From Flectobacillus sp. BAB-3569 (GTDB taxonomy: Bacteria; Bacteroidota; Bacteroidia; Cytophagales; Spirosomataceae), in the NCBI RefSeq assembly GCF_002270355.1, contig NZ_NJFZ01000009.1, forward strand, positions 310,001 to 374,000: 64,000 nt of DNA, given 5' to 3'. Within the stretch, counting starts at the first letter, position 1, and each line of letters opens with the position of its first letter. Shown here piece after piece: positions 1 through 9,160 of this stretch. The position numbers and the translations under genes were made by a program. Below the pieces are notes generated by a model. It searched no databases. It saw only the letters and a program-made list of their open reading frames with translations, and was not told the origin of the DNA.

Positions 1-1704
1 GCCTTAAGACAATATCAAATAAAAGAAGTTCTTAAAAAAATACACAAAGCATACATCAAAAACAATAAAAGCAGAAACCTGCTTTTATCAGTAGATGACT
101 TTGGACACATTTTTGAAAATGCTCCTGACCTTGACCAAAAAGTTTTGACGGCTTTGATGATGATCGAAAAAGATTATTTAGCAAAAACTCGATTTAACGT
201 GATTATTGCAAGACCAAAGAAGTTATTTGTTCGAGTTTTTGCAAGAATTTCAGATCAACATCTATCAATTTACAATACAAAATATTCAAACACATTTACT
301 CATATCTGTTCCTTAGAAAATGGGAATAATATTGTTGAAATTGATTTAGACAAATTGTGGTATCAGAATTTTAATGACAAAAGTTTTCCAATAGTAAAGC
401 GTGATTTCTACACAGGTTATTTATTCAGAAACGATGGAATTGAAGTAATTCCTCAACTTAAAATATCGTTTGAAAGAATTGGCACATTCAATAATTTGTA
501 TCAAAATCTACAATCGTTATTTGTAAACATTCAAACAATTTTCGCAAATTTTGAAGGTTCATTTTTCAATCAAAAAGAATTGGAAATTGAATTAAGTAAA
601 TTTTTAAATGACGAGGTAAAAGCTGAAAAAATCAGCAAATTCATTCTTTCTTCATATTCAGGTAGATTAATTCAGCCAGGTGTAATAGAAGCAAATGCTT
701 TTTTACAACAACGCAGAGAAATTGATGGTTATAAATACAGAATTTTTAATAATCAATATTTAGCAAGTTTTACTGCGCTTACAAATAGACTAAACAATTT
801 GTTTGGAAATACAGACGAGTATGTAGTAAATCGATATGTAACAAATAAAGAATCCAACTCAATAAACTATGTAAGACTTGGATACTTTTTAGAAATGCTT
901 GAGCTTGGAACTTTTGAAATAAAAGGCGGAGAAAATCCAATGGTTTTCATTCGTATAAATGATCCATTAAGAATTGAAAGAGATTCAAACAATAATAGTT
1001 ACAATAATACTCTATTATCAAAAACTTTAGAAAGACATGATTTGAGCAATCAGATCTTTGATCATTTCTTTTTACGCAGTTTCTCAAACGATGAACGTTG
1101 GGATTTTGTAGAGGATTTTTTCCTTGGATCAGATGTTGATATGTTATTGGATAAACATAAAGGTGGCGAAGCAAATAATTTAAACATCATAGAATTTTTA
1201 AACAAAAATTCTACACCCATTAATGCTGAAGCAACAGAATTAGATGAAAAGAACAACATTCACATTTTTCAACCGAATTCAGAAACGTTTTACAATAGTA
1301 CAAATTTATTGACTATTGAAAACGAGCAAGGAATAAGAACAATGAAAATATCTGAATGGTTGGTTGAAGATCCTGTTTCTTTTCATTCAGCCTTTCAGAA
1401 ACATAAATTGAAAATTGACGGTAAAATATTTGAAATTTTAGTCTCAAAACTTAAAGCAAACCATTTTGAATATTTTCGAGATAGCCTTGGACTAAATATG
1501 CGAATTGATTTTAAAGGTTATGATACACAAGTAAAGGCTCTCGTTCCATACAAGAATGAACCTATTAAGTTTTACAGATGGTGGTGTAATAATCAAGAGC
1601 TCGTTACAATGAGCTTAAAAGAGAAAATTGAGCTTTTTGATAAAGTTTTTATGCAAAAGCCCATTACATTGAAAAGCGAACATAGAAAAATAATTAATAA
1701 ATAG
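1..1704 (+). CDS. C-terminal part of a large unrecognised, possibly ATPase/helicase-type defence protein (5' end outside window)
   Basis: The reading frame is open from base 1, so at least 567 codons are present and the true start lies upstream. A first methionine-like codon inside the window (TTG at 145) is not a convincing start because the frame before it also reads as normal protein. Near the beginning is a hydrophobic stretch followed by two aspartates (LLLSVDDF, about residues 30-37), which resembles a Walker B strand of a P-loop NTPase. The rest is mixed alpha/beta with many Asn, Phe and Lys and no motif I can name. It ends 282 bases before a RloA/RloB pair on the same strand, so a role in defence is plausible but only inferred from position. 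A strong hairpin terminator follows it. Confidence 0.6.
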   Translation, partial: ALRQYQIKEVLKKIHKAYIKNNKSRNLLLSVDDFGHIFENAPDLDQKVLTALMMIEKDYLAKTRFNVIIARPKKLFVRVFARISDQHLSIYNTKYSNTFTHICSLENGNNIVEIDLDKLWYQNFNDKSFPIVKRDFYTGYLFRNDGIEVIPQLKISFERIGTFNNLYQNLQSLFVNIQTIFANFEGSFFNQKELEIELSKFLNDEVKAEKISKFILSSYSGRLIQPGVIEANAFLQQRREIDGYKYRIFNNQYLASFTALTNRLNNLFGNTDEYVVNRYVTNKESNSINYVRLGYFLEMLELGTFEIKGGENPMVFIRINDPLRIERDSNNNSYNNTLLSKTLERHDLSNQIFDHFFLRSFSNDERWDFVEDFFLGSDVDMLLDKHKGGEANNLNIIEFLNKNSTPINAEATELDEKNNIHIFQPNSETFYNSTNLLTIENEQGIRTMKISEWLVEDPVSFHSAFQKHKLKIDGKIFEILVSKLKANHFEYFRDSLGLNMRIDFKGYDTQVKALVPYKNEPIKFYRWWCNNQELVTMSLKEKIELFDKVFMQKPITLKSEHRKIINK

Positions 1705-1749
1705 GGATGAACAAACTGATTTACATGTCTAAATCTCATCTCATCTCAT

Positions 1750-1790
1750 CACCCCTCCTCTAAATCTATTTAAAGGAGGGGTGTTTTTTG
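1750..1790 (+). terminator. Rho-independent terminator, first copy of a repeated hairpin
   Basis: A 10-bp G/C-rich stem (CACCCCTCCT with AGGAGGGGTG) around an A/T-rich loop is followed by six T. It sits 45 bases after the stop of the first gene. Almost the same hairpin occurs at 4042-4080. Confidence 0.8.
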
Positions 1791-1958
1791 TTGAAATCTT
1801 AGTTTAAAAAGGTGCTTTTAAAGCTTAAGTTTAAAGTTATTAAAACCTCATAATTAGAGTAGTAATTTGTGCTAATATGCACATAGTTTTTTCTTAGAAT
1901 ACCGTTGTTTTTACTATTAAAACCTAGTTGGAAAGATTCCTACTTGTGAAAAAATCAC

Positions 1959-1966
1959 TAAATTTG
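1959..1966 (+). promoter_or_regulatory. Bacteroidetes -7 promoter element TAAATTTG
   Basis: TAAATTTG matches the TAnnTTTG -7 consensus of Bacteroidetes sigma factors and lies 20 bases before the RloA start codon. No TTG is seen at the ideal distance upstream, so only the -7 half is supported. It would give a very short leader. Confidence 0.4.
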
Positions 1967-1986
1967 TACAGATAAAACTAAAATGT

Positions 1987-3366
1987 ATGTTAATTAAGTT
2001 TTCTGTAGAGAATTTTTCGTCATTTAACGATAGGCAGAATTTCTCCTTATTGCCAGGTAAAGGAACCCTAAAGGGAGAACATAAGACAACAAAAGTCAAA
2101 GGAGTTTCAGTTCTTAAAACTTCCGTACTATTTGGTGCCAATGCTTCTGGAAAATCAAACCTTATCAAAGCAATTGAATTTGGGAAAAGATTGGTACTAC
2201 GAGGAACCAATCCTGAATCCATTATTGACTATCAAAAATTTAGACTAGATAGTAATTGTAATAATAAAGATTCTAGAATAGAATATGTTATTCAACATAA
2301 TGGCAAAAATTATGCTTACGGATTTGTTTTTGATTCCACTGCCATAAAAGAGGAATGGCTATTTGAGGTGAGCTTGAAGAGCGAAGTGAAAATATTTGAA
2401 AGAAACATCAATAATAACCAAATATATGATTTGGATAATATTGTGAAAAATATCAAATCTGATGAAGAAAAGCAATTTTTGAAATTTATCGCAAAAGGAA
2501 CACCGAATAATCAGTTGTTTTTAAACGAAATAAGAACTCGAAAAGTCAAAGAAAATGTTTCAAAAATTGAAGATATACTGAATGTGATCGATTGGTTTCA
2601 AAACTCGTTAAAAGTTATTTTTCCAGATGACAAATACAATGAAGGTTTGAAGTTTGAATTGCATCAAGATGAAGAGTTACTAACAACATTTGAGCAGTTT
2701 TTAAAATATTTTGATACTGGTATAAATGGTGTATGCCTTGAAAAAGTTGATTTTGAGAGTGTAGATGTACCTAAAGCAATTTTAAGTAAAATAAAAGAAG
2801 ACCTATTAAGTAAAAAATCAGAAAACGTAAGAGCTTCAATTCTATCAAATAGAAATACAACCTATTTTCTTTCTATTAAAGATACAGATTTAGTTGTAGA
2901 GAAATTTATGACTAAGCATTCTGTTAGAGGACAGGACGAATTAGAAAAGTTTGATACAAGTGATGAATCTGACGGAACAAATAGAATAATGGATTTTATA
3001 CCACTTTTAATGGACTTGTTAAAAGGTGATAATGTATTTATTATTGACGAGATGGAAAGGAGTCTACACCCTAATCTTATGTATGATTTAATCGATTTAT
3101 TCATTTCAAAAGCTACAAATATTAATAGCCAACTTATTTTGGCTAGTCACGAATCATCACTATTAACTCAAAAGTTATTACGCAAAGATGAAGTTTGGTT
3201 TGTGGTAAAAGATAGTTTTGGCGCAAGTAAACTTCATTCCCTTGAAGATTATAATGTACGATTCGACAAAGAAATTAGAAAAGATTATTTATTAGGAAGA
3301 TTTAAGGCAATACCTCGCATAGGCAATAGAAATAAGCTTACAATTTTAAATCATCATTCATTGTAA
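1987..3366 (+). CDS. AAA family ATPase, RloA/AbiLi-like
   Basis: This 459-residue protein is an SMC/ABC-type AAA ATPase of the kind found in OLD, RloA and AbiL phage-defence systems. It begins with the typical MLIKFSVENFSSF strand. Walker A is GANASGKS at residues 50-57. A signature-like segment (DESDGTNRIMDF) is near residue 325, and Walker B (NVFIIDEMERSLHP) is near 349-362, followed by the ASHES switch region. The middle third is helical, as in this family. ATG at 1987 is chosen because the conserved N-terminal strand starts there. The partner gene begins 4 bases after the stop, so the two form an operon. The proposed role is an ATPase sensor controlling the RloB effector in abortive infection; that is family knowledge, not shown here. 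Confidence 0.8.
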   Translation: MLIKFSVENFSSFNDRQNFSLLPGKGTLKGEHKTTKVKGVSVLKTSVLFGANASGKSNLIKAIEFGKRLVLRGTNPESIIDYQKFRLDSNCNNKDSRIEYVIQHNGKNYAYGFVFDSTAIKEEWLFEVSLKSEVKIFERNINNNQIYDLDNIVKNIKSDEEKQFLKFIAKGTPNNQLFLNEIRTRKVKENVSKIEDILNVIDWFQNSLKVIFPDDKYNEGLKFELHQDEELLTTFEQFLKYFDTGINGVCLEKVDFESVDVPKAILSKIKEDLLSKKSENVRASILSNRNTTYFLSIKDTDLVVEKFMTKHSVRGQDELEKFDTSDESDGTNRIMDFIPLLMDLLKGDNVFIIDEMERSLHPNLMYDLIDLFISKATNINSQLILASHESSLLTQKLLRKDEVWFVVKDSFGASKLHSLEDYNVRFDKEIRKDYLLGRFKAIPRIGNRNKLTILNHHSL

Positions 3367-3369
3367 ATT

Positions 3370-4023
3370 ATGCCAAGAGAAAGAGAGGACTTATTTAGAG
3401 AAAGCAATTCTTTAGAAAAAGAAAAAATAATAGTTTTAGCCTTTGAAGGTAACGATACAGAAGAAATCTATTTTGAGGAATTTAAAGACTCAGAGATGTT
3501 TAATGATGCTTTGATACTTTTACATCTTTTAAAACGACCTAAAAAAGACACCAATAGTGCACCAAATCACGTTTTTAAAAAACTGAAAAAGGAAGCGAAA
3601 GATGAGTATAATTTTAAGGATACGGATGAGCTTTGGATGATAATCGACACAGACAGATGGAAAAACATTCCTGATATAATTTCAGAATGTAAAAAGCAGT
3701 CAAATATGTTTGTAGCTGTGAGTAATCCTTGCTTTGAGTTTTGGTTACTTTTACACATTAAAGATATATCAGAATACAATGAGGAGGAGCTTGATTTAAT
3801 CTTGAAAAATGGAAAAGTCAGTAGCAAGAAAAATTATGTAGACACTAAAATAGTAGAAATTTTAGGTGCGTATAATAAAAGTAATCCTAAGCCAGAGTTG
3901 TTTCTTCCAACCGTTGATTTTGCTGTTGAACAAGCAATGAGATTAGATGAAAATAATGATGAATATCCTAAAAAATTAGGCTCTCATGTTTATAAAGTTC
4001 TTATGAAGCTGAAAAAAACATGA
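3370..4023 (+). CDS. RloB/AbiLii family protein
   Basis: The 217-residue product matches the RloB family: an early strand with a glutamate (IIVLAFEGNDTEE, about residues 20-32), a central DELWMIIDTDRW motif (about 94-105) and the conserved SNPCFEFWLLLH segment (about 118-129). The glutamate and paired aspartates are in TOPRIM-like positions, which suggests a metal-dependent nuclease. It lies 3 bases after the ATPase stop and is surely cotranscribed. Pairs of this kind correspond to RloA/RloB and to AbiLi/AbiLii. The nuclease role and target are inferred. A hairpin terminator follows at 4042. Confidence 0.8.
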   Translation: MPREREDLFRESNSLEKEKIIVLAFEGNDTEEIYFEEFKDSEMFNDALILLHLLKRPKKDTNSAPNHVFKKLKKEAKDEYNFKDTDELWMIIDTDRWKNIPDIISECKKQSNMFVAVSNPCFEFWLLLHIKDISEYNEEELDLILKNGKVSSKKNYVDTKIVEILGAYNKSNPKPELFLPTVDFAVEQAMRLDENNDEYPKKLGSHVYKVLMKLKKT

Positions 4024-4041
4024 GTCGCTATTTCGGATCCC

Positions 4042-4080
4042 AGTTTCCCCTCCTCTAAACCCATTTAAAGGAGGGAAACT
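4042..4080 (+). terminator. Hairpin terminator, second copy of the repeated hairpin
   Basis: AGTTTCCCCTCCT pairs with AGGAGGGAAACT (one bulge) across a loop that shares CTAAA and ATTTAAAG with the hairpin at 1750. It separates the RloAB pair from the convergent tag gene and may stop transcription from both sides, although the T tract is weak. Confidence 0.55.
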
Positions 4081-4095
4081 AGAGTAAATTCACCA

Positions 4096-4647
4096 TTAAA
4101 CCTCCGCCCATTTAGGGTTTTGGGCAAGCACTTTTTGTTGTGTCGGACAATCGTCATCGTGCGAGCCTTTTAGATAGCCAATACTCATCAAGAATTCTCC
4201 CACAATTTCGCCTCCTGTAAATTTGAAAGTCTTTTTGAAAAGTTTTACCCATTCTTCCTTGGTTTTGGGATGGTGTGCTTCTAGCCATTTTTCAAAAGAA
4301 CCATATTCTTTTTGCAGAACTTGAATTTTTTTAGCGTTTTCAATCGCCGCATTGATTTTTAAGCGATTGCGAATAATGCCTGCATCTGCCAAAAGCCTTT
4401 CTCTATCCTCCTCGGTGTACGAGGCTACTTTGTCGATATCGTAATGACTGTAGGCTTCTTTGAAGGCTTGCTCTTTTTTTAGGATTGTTTCCCAACTCAA
4501 ACCCGCTTGGTTGATTTCTAAAATCAATCTGCCAAATAACGCATTATCGTCGTGGATCGGGAAACCGTAGTGATGGTCGTGATAATGGGCATGCAAGGCC
4601 TTACGGTCGGCAGGTTGCATATTTTGAATAGCTTTGCAATAAGACAT
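4096..4647 (-). CDS. tag: DNA-3-methyladenine glycosylase I
   Basis: The enzyme removes 3-methyladenine from alkylated DNA and starts base-excision repair in the cytoplasm. The start is set at the ATG whose product begins MSYC, because Tag proteins carry a zinc-binding Cys at position 4; an upstream ATG at 4734 would add 29 residues without family support. The 183-residue length fits Tag. Visible features are Cys4, the early His cluster (HAHYHDHHYG), the LEINQAGLSW block holding the essential Glu, the DAGIIRNRLKI helix-hairpin-helix, and the C-terminal zinc ligands in SHDDDC. It is divergent from an AraC regulator 88 bases away. Confidence 0.92.
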   Translation of the reverse strand: MSYCKAIQNMQPADRKALHAHYHDHHYGFPIHDDNALFGRLILEINQAGLSWETILKKEQAFKEAYSHYDIDKVASYTEEDRERLLADAGIIRNRLKINAAIENAKKIQVLQKEYGSFEKWLEAHHPKTKEEWVKLFKKTFKFTGGEIVGEFLMSIGYLKGSHDDDCPTQQKVLAQNPKWAEV

Positions 4648-4735
4648 AGGTCGGGTTATAGATTTGTTAAACTCAATCAACGTAAGTAATTTCGAAATAG
4701 TTCTTTCATAAAAAGAATCCTTAAAACCCTTCAAT

Positions 4736-5608
4736 ATGACTCAGCAAACGCCCTCTATTTTCGAATCACATTATAAAAAATTAGGTTTAGTCCGACTGTC
4801 AACGGATACGTTAACAGCGGTTAATAGCGATTTGTACAAACCGTTTATCAAGGTTTTGTATTTGCCCCAAGGATACCAACTAAAGGTCGATTTTCAAGAA
4901 TACCAAACTGTAGAGCCGAGTCTGTTTTTTGTAAATTCCAATCAGTTTTTACAAATTGATAAAATCGGAGAGCAAAAGGGATATTTGATGTTTTACAACC
5001 GAGATTTTTATTGTATTCAGATACATGATGCCGAGGTGGCTTGCGATGGACTGCTGTTTAATAATTTGCAAAACATGCCGATGGTAGAACTGCCTGCAAG
5101 TGAACAAGCATGGGCCAATCAACTTTGGGTACAAATAGAGGAGGAGCTAAGCACGAACGAATCGGGGCAGGAAGAAATGCTACGGGTGTATTTAAAACAG
5201 TTAATCATTCGTGCGACTCGCATATGGAAAAAGCAAGAACTACATCAAGTTCAAGACGGAACTAGTAGCGATACAGAGTTCTATCGAGATTTTAGTCGAT
5301 TAGTCGAAATACATTATAAAGAAAAACATAGCGTTGCTGACTACGCCGACTTGTTGGGGTTTGCTCCCAAAACTTTGACACATAAATTTAAAAGACTGCA
5401 CTTGTCTCAGCCCAATGAAGTAATCAAAGACCGTATCATTCTGGAAGCAAAGCGCCTTTTGACCTATACCCAAATGAGCGCAAAGGAAATTGCCTATCAT
5501 TTGGGGTATGATGACCCTGCCTATTTTAATCGTCTTTTTGCTCAGAAAGTAGGGGATACGACGACTAATTTTAGAAATAAATACCTTCAAGGGAAAAAAG
5601 TACAATAG
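4736..5608 (+). CDS. AraC family transcriptional regulator
   Basis: This 290-residue regulator has an N-terminal cupin-like sensing half (about residues 20-150) and a C-terminal AraC double helix-turn-helix (about 190-285). The second HTH shows the signature MSAKEIAYHLGYDDPAYFNRLFAQKVGDTTTNFR split around residues 240-280. It is transcribed away from tag and towards the alpha/beta hydrolase, whose start is 87 bases after its stop, so it may control that gene. No ligand can be named. Confidence 0.88.
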   Translation: MTQQTPSIFESHYKKLGLVRLSTDTLTAVNSDLYKPFIKVLYLPQGYQLKVDFQEYQTVEPSLFFVNSNQFLQIDKIGEQKGYLMFYNRDFYCIQIHDAEVACDGLLFNNLQNMPMVELPASEQAWANQLWVQIEEELSTNESGQEEMLRVYLKQLIIRATRIWKKQELHQVQDGTSSDTEFYRDFSRLVEIHYKEKHSVADYADLLGFAPKTLTHKFKRLHLSQPNEVIKDRIILEAKRLLTYTQMSAKEIAYHLGYDDPAYFNRLFAQKVGDTTTNFRNKYLQGKKVQ

Positions 5609-5695
5609 TTGTATGCTTTTGTGCCTTTATCTGGGTAGTTCGTTGGAGTAATTTTGTCATATCAATTTAAAACAACAACTAAACAAATAGAAAAC

Positions 5696-6778
5696 ATGAA
5701 AGCTCAAGCACTTGCCTTACCTAATGGCAGCACACAAGATTTAACCATTGTAAAATCATTTTTAGTACTCTTATTGGCTTTAACGGCGCATTTAACTTTT
5801 GGACAGTTACGCCCTTACGCTGGTCAGGACGACCCACAAGTTTTTTCCGAAATAAGACCATTTTTGAAAGCACTCAACTCAGGAAACGGTAAACCACTCG
5901 AACAACTTAGTCCAGCCGATGCACGTCAAGTATTGGTTGGTGCACAAAAATCGGTTCAGGTAGATTATTCAGGTATTCAAGAAACCGAAAAAGTGATTTC
6001 TCAAAATGGTTATAAAGTAAAAGTGCATATCACCAAGCCTGTAGGTGTAAAACCCAACGCACCAGTATTTATTTTCGTTCATGGCGGTGGCTGGGTATTA
6101 GGCGATTATCCGACGCATAGAAGACTAGTTCGTGACTTGGTCGTAAATAGTGGTGCAGTGGCTGTTTTTCCTGATTACACTCCATCGCCAGAGGCAAAGT
6201 ATCCAGTCGCTATTAATGAGATTTATGCCGCTACCCAATGGGTATCAGAGCATGGTAAAGAAATAGGCGTGAATGGTAAAAACTTAGCAGTAGTCGGTAA
6301 TAGCGTAGGAGGTAATATGTCAGCGGCAATTGCTCTGATGGCAAAAAACAACCACGGTCCTGCTATTAAATTACAGGTGCTTTTGTGGCCAGTTACAGAT
6401 GCTAACTTCGAAACTGGTTCATACAATGAATTTGCAGAAGGTCGCTTTTTGACTAAAAATATGATGAAATGGTTTTGGGATAACTACTTGCCAGAGGTCG
6501 AAAAACGTAAAGAAATCTATGCATCACCTTTGCAAGCTACCGTAGAGCAATTGAAAGGTTTGCCAGAGGCATTGGTACAAACAGCCGAAAATGATGTATT
6601 GCGTGACGAAGGTGAGGCTTATGCAAGAAAGCTCAACGAAGCTGGCGTAAAAGTTACTTTAGCAAGATATAATGGCTTGATTCATGACTACGGTATGTTG
6701 AACCCGATTTCAGGTGTTACAGCGTCTAAAGTGGCAGTATTGCAAGCAGCATTATCAATCAAAGAAGCACTGAAATAA
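5696..6778 (+). CDS. Secreted alpha/beta hydrolase (HSL/esterase family)
   Basis: A 360-residue esterase or lipase of the hormone-sensitive-lipase type. The oxyanion-hole motif HGGGW is near residue 133. The nucleophile elbow reads GNSVGG (family GDSAGG). The acid is in ENDVLRDEG and the catalytic His in LIHDYG near the end, so the triad is complete. A hydrophobic segment (SFLVLLLALTAHLTFGQ) near residues 20-36 looks like a signal peptide ending at Gln. ATG 5696 is preferred over 5654 because it puts this segment nearer the N-terminus. It probably acts in the periplasm or outside on small esters; the substrate is unknown. It follows an AraC gene on the same strand. Confidence 0.85.
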   Translation: MKAQALALPNGSTQDLTIVKSFLVLLLALTAHLTFGQLRPYAGQDDPQVFSEIRPFLKALNSGNGKPLEQLSPADARQVLVGAQKSVQVDYSGIQETEKVISQNGYKVKVHITKPVGVKPNAPVFIFVHGGGWVLGDYPTHRRLVRDLVVNSGAVAVFPDYTPSPEAKYPVAINEIYAATQWVSEHGKEIGVNGKNLAVVGNSVGGNMSAAIALMAKNNHGPAIKLQVLLWPVTDANFETGSYNEFAEGRFLTKNMMKWFWDNYLPEVEKRKEIYASPLQATVEQLKGLPEALVQTAENDVLRDEGEAYARKLNEAGVKVTLARYNGLIHDYGMLNPISGVTASKVAVLQAALSIKEALK

Positions 6779-6825
6779 CTAAACAGATATATTCTCTTGA
6801 TTTAGTGATTATTTTAAAATGTATT

Positions 6826-6877
6826 AGAATCAAACAAGGCGTTCGAAACGAGTTTTTCGAACGCCTTGTTTGATTCT
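6826..6877. terminator. Perfect 23-bp hairpin between convergent genes
   Basis: AGAATCAAACAAGGCGTTCG and its continuation form a perfect 23-bp stem with a 6-base loop (6849-6854). It lies between the ends of the hydrolase (+) and the aldo/keto reductase (-), so a bidirectional terminator is likely, although neither side has a long T tract. Confidence 0.65.
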
Positions 6878-6898
6878 ATATTCCAATGACACATCCTT

Positions 6899-6921
6899 AG
6901 ACGCAATCATTGCGTCTCTAC
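6899..6921 (-). repeat. Solitary REP element
   Basis: An imperfect palindrome (AGACGCAATCATTGCGTCT) followed by CTAC, which is GTAG on the minus strand. This is the same layout as the REP array at 20.2-21.4 kb, including the following AAGTT that some array copies share. It lies just past the end of the aldo/keto reductase gene and may have been spread by the RAYT at 21477. Confidence 0.7.
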
Positions 6922-6947
6922 AAGTTAATTTCGCGAGGAATAATCGC

Positions 6948-7970
6948 TCAATTATTTCTATAATCTCCTTGGCGTTTTACCATCCAGCTAGGGTATTGCA
7001 TTGGAAGCGGACTTATTGTATCAATTTTCTGCAAATCCTCAGCCGAAAGCTGTATTTGTGTCGAAGCAATATTGTCTTGTAACTGAGTAATTGTTTTAGC
7101 TCCGATAATCGTACTGGTAACACCTGGTTGATGGCGAACCCATGCCAAAGCTACTTGTGCCACAGTAGTTTGATGTGCTGTTGCAATTTCCTGCATAACA
7201 TCTACCAAGTCATAAGCTTTTTCTTTATCGATTGGAGGAAAATCAAAATTCTCTCTTCTCGAACCAGCTACTACCTGCTGACGAGTATATTTGCCACTCA
7301 AGAAACCACCAGCCAATGGACTCCAAGGGAAGATGGCTAATTTGTGATGCTGTGCCATGGGTACTAATTCATGCTCTATATCGCGCGAAACAGCCGAGTA
7401 ATAGTATTGTAAACCAATGAAATGATGCCAGTTGTGGCTTTTTGCAATCTCCTGAGCCGTTGCCACCATCCATGCAGGCCAGTTGCAAATGGCAATGTAA
7501 CGAGCTTTTCCTGCATTTACCACATCATTCAAGGTATGTACAATTTGCTCTACCGAAGTACGAGGATCAACGCCATGAACATACAAAATGTCCACATAAT
7601 CCATTTGGAGGCGTTTTAAACTAGCATCAATCGAGTTGAAAATATGATAGCGAGAAAGCCCAGCACTATTGGGCGCATCATTCATTCGTCCTAATACTTT
7701 GGTCGCAATGACAACTTCGTCACGACGAATACCGAGGTCAATAAGCGACTGTCCGAGTAATTGCTCAGATTGCCCAAAAGAGTAAATGTTGGCAGTGTCG
7801 ATAAAGTTAATGCCTGCATCAATCGCCGCTTTGATTAATTGATTGACCTCCTCTTGTTGGAGTTGACCAATATTTCCCCAAATGCCAGCGTCTTTTCCGC
7901 CAAAAGTCATAGTTCCGAGGCATAATTCTGATACTAAAAGTCCAGTTTCGCCTACATAATTGTATTTCAT
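6948..7970 (-). CDS. Aldo/keto reductase
   Basis: A 340-residue NAD(P)H-dependent oxidoreductase with the TIM-barrel AKR fold. The catalytic tetrad is visible: Asp and Tyr in DTANIYSFGQSE (about residues 58-69), Lys in IATKVLGR (about 88-95) and His in YVHGVD (about 128-133). The C-terminal cofactor region (STIIGAKTITQLQDN) is also present. The gene is preceded on the same strand by an AraC regulator 118 bases upstream, which may control it. The substrate cannot be told from sequence. Confidence 0.9.
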   Translation of the reverse strand: MKYNYVGETGLLVSELCLGTMTFGGKDAGIWGNIGQLQQEEVNQLIKAAIDAGINFIDTANIYSFGQSEQLLGQSLIDLGIRRDEVVIATKVLGRMNDAPNSAGLSRYHIFNSIDASLKRLQMDYVDILYVHGVDPRTSVEQIVHTLNDVVNAGKARYIAICNWPAWMVATAQEIAKSHNWHHFIGLQYYYSAVSRDIEHELVPMAQHHKLAIFPWSPLAGGFLSGKYTRQQVVAGSRRENFDFPPIDKEKAYDLVDVMQEIATAHQTTVAQVALAWVRHQPGVTSTIIGAKTITQLQDNIASTQIQLSAEDLQKIDTISPLPMQYPSWMVKRQGDYRNN

Positions 7971-8088
7971 AGGTTTTGTTTTATTAGTTTTTGAAAAAGT
8001 TTTTACTAAAAATCTGATGCAAATTTCTTACAAAACTCTTGTGTACAGTTATCCCAAACGAAACATAAACTATAAAAAATCAAACAAT

Positions 8089-8988
8089 TTAGATTTCTCG
8101 GAATAACTTTGGGGTGGTTTGCAACGCACGACGGAAAAAGGAGGTAAAATGCGAAGGGTCGTCAAACCCAAGGGCGTATCCTATCTCAGCAATATTCCAA
8201 TCAGTATGTTTGAGGAGGGTTTGTGACTCTTGCAAAACTCTTTCTTGAATCAACTGGGAGGTAGTTTTGCCCGTAACCGTTTTCAAAGCACGATTGAGAT
8301 GATTGATATGGATGGAAAGATGCCCAGCAAAATCAGCAGGAATGCGTAGTTTCATTCTTTGCAAGGGCGATTCAATCGGAAATTGCCTTTCGAGTAATTC
8401 CACAAACAAAGAGGTAATGCGATTATTAGCCGAATGCGTATGTTTTTGGATATTATCATTGGGCAACAAACGCATAGCTTTATGAATAACCTGTTGCACT
8501 AATGCTCTCAAAAAATCATATTTGAAGGCATAATCGACATTTATTTCAGCAGACATCTGTTCAAAAATTAGTCGAAATTCCTCAATTTGTTCTTCATCAA
8601 GATTATAAATAGGAAAGCTGCCAGGCTTAAAAATAGGATACTCTTTGATATTAGGAATTTGATTCAAAAAAGCTTCTGTAAACACACAAAAATAGCCGCG
8701 CTGAGTTTCTCCAATTCGTTCGATTTTATAAGGAATCATCGGATTGGCAAACGATATTCCAGCAGACTTTATTTCAATCGATTTGTCAGCGTAGTGATAT
8801 ATATTGTTGCCGATAATCAACGAAATTTTATAGTAGTCCTTGCGACTATATGGCACCGATTTTGTGGGTTTACCAATATAATCCTCCATCTTGAATACGT
8901 TGAAATGCCCCACGTCTTTGCGGAGGTTTTCGGGTAAACAGTTGGTACTATTCTTGTAAAAATCTTCTAAAGTATGAACCTTTTCCAT
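8089..8988 (-). CDS. AraC family transcriptional regulator
   Basis: A 299-residue AraC/XylS protein with an N-terminal ligand-binding cupin region and a C-terminal DNA-binding domain. The last helix-turn-helix is plain in WNIAEIGYALGFDDPSHFTS near residues 260-280, followed by FFRRALQTTPKLFR. It is upstream of, and on the same strand as, the aldo/keto reductase, the usual layout for an AraC activator and an oxidoreductase target. That link is inferred from position. Confidence 0.88.
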   Translation of the reverse strand: MEKVHTLEDFYKNSTNCLPENLRKDVGHFNVFKMEDYIGKPTKSVPYSRKDYYKISLIIGNNIYHYADKSIEIKSAGISFANPMIPYKIERIGETQRGYFCVFTEAFLNQIPNIKEYPIFKPGSFPIYNLDEEQIEEFRLIFEQMSAEINVDYAFKYDFLRALVQQVIHKAMRLLPNDNIQKHTHSANNRITSLFVELLERQFPIESPLQRMKLRIPADFAGHLSIHINHLNRALKTVTGKTTSQLIQERVLQESQTLLKHTDWNIAEIGYALGFDDPSHFTSFFRRALQTTPKLFREI

Positions 8989-9160
8989 GAAGTAAAGTTA
9001 TAAAAAATCAAACTAAGTAGGGAAACGTTATTAGTTAACAGTATATTGGTTTTTTGAAGATATTCATAATCAAAAGGTTATAGTCAAATTTTGCCTCAGT
9101 TATACTATTGATTTAATCTTTCCTACTACTTAACCTGTAAAATGCAACGAAAAAATCGGC

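Noticed and set aside
4648-4734. Longer start for tag at 4734
   Set aside because: Tag needs a zinc-binding Cys near residue 4, which fits the ATG at 4647 and not the longer form.
6826-6877. Transposon end or attachment site
   Set aside because: A perfect hairpin exactly between convergent genes is explained by a terminator; no direct repeats flank it.
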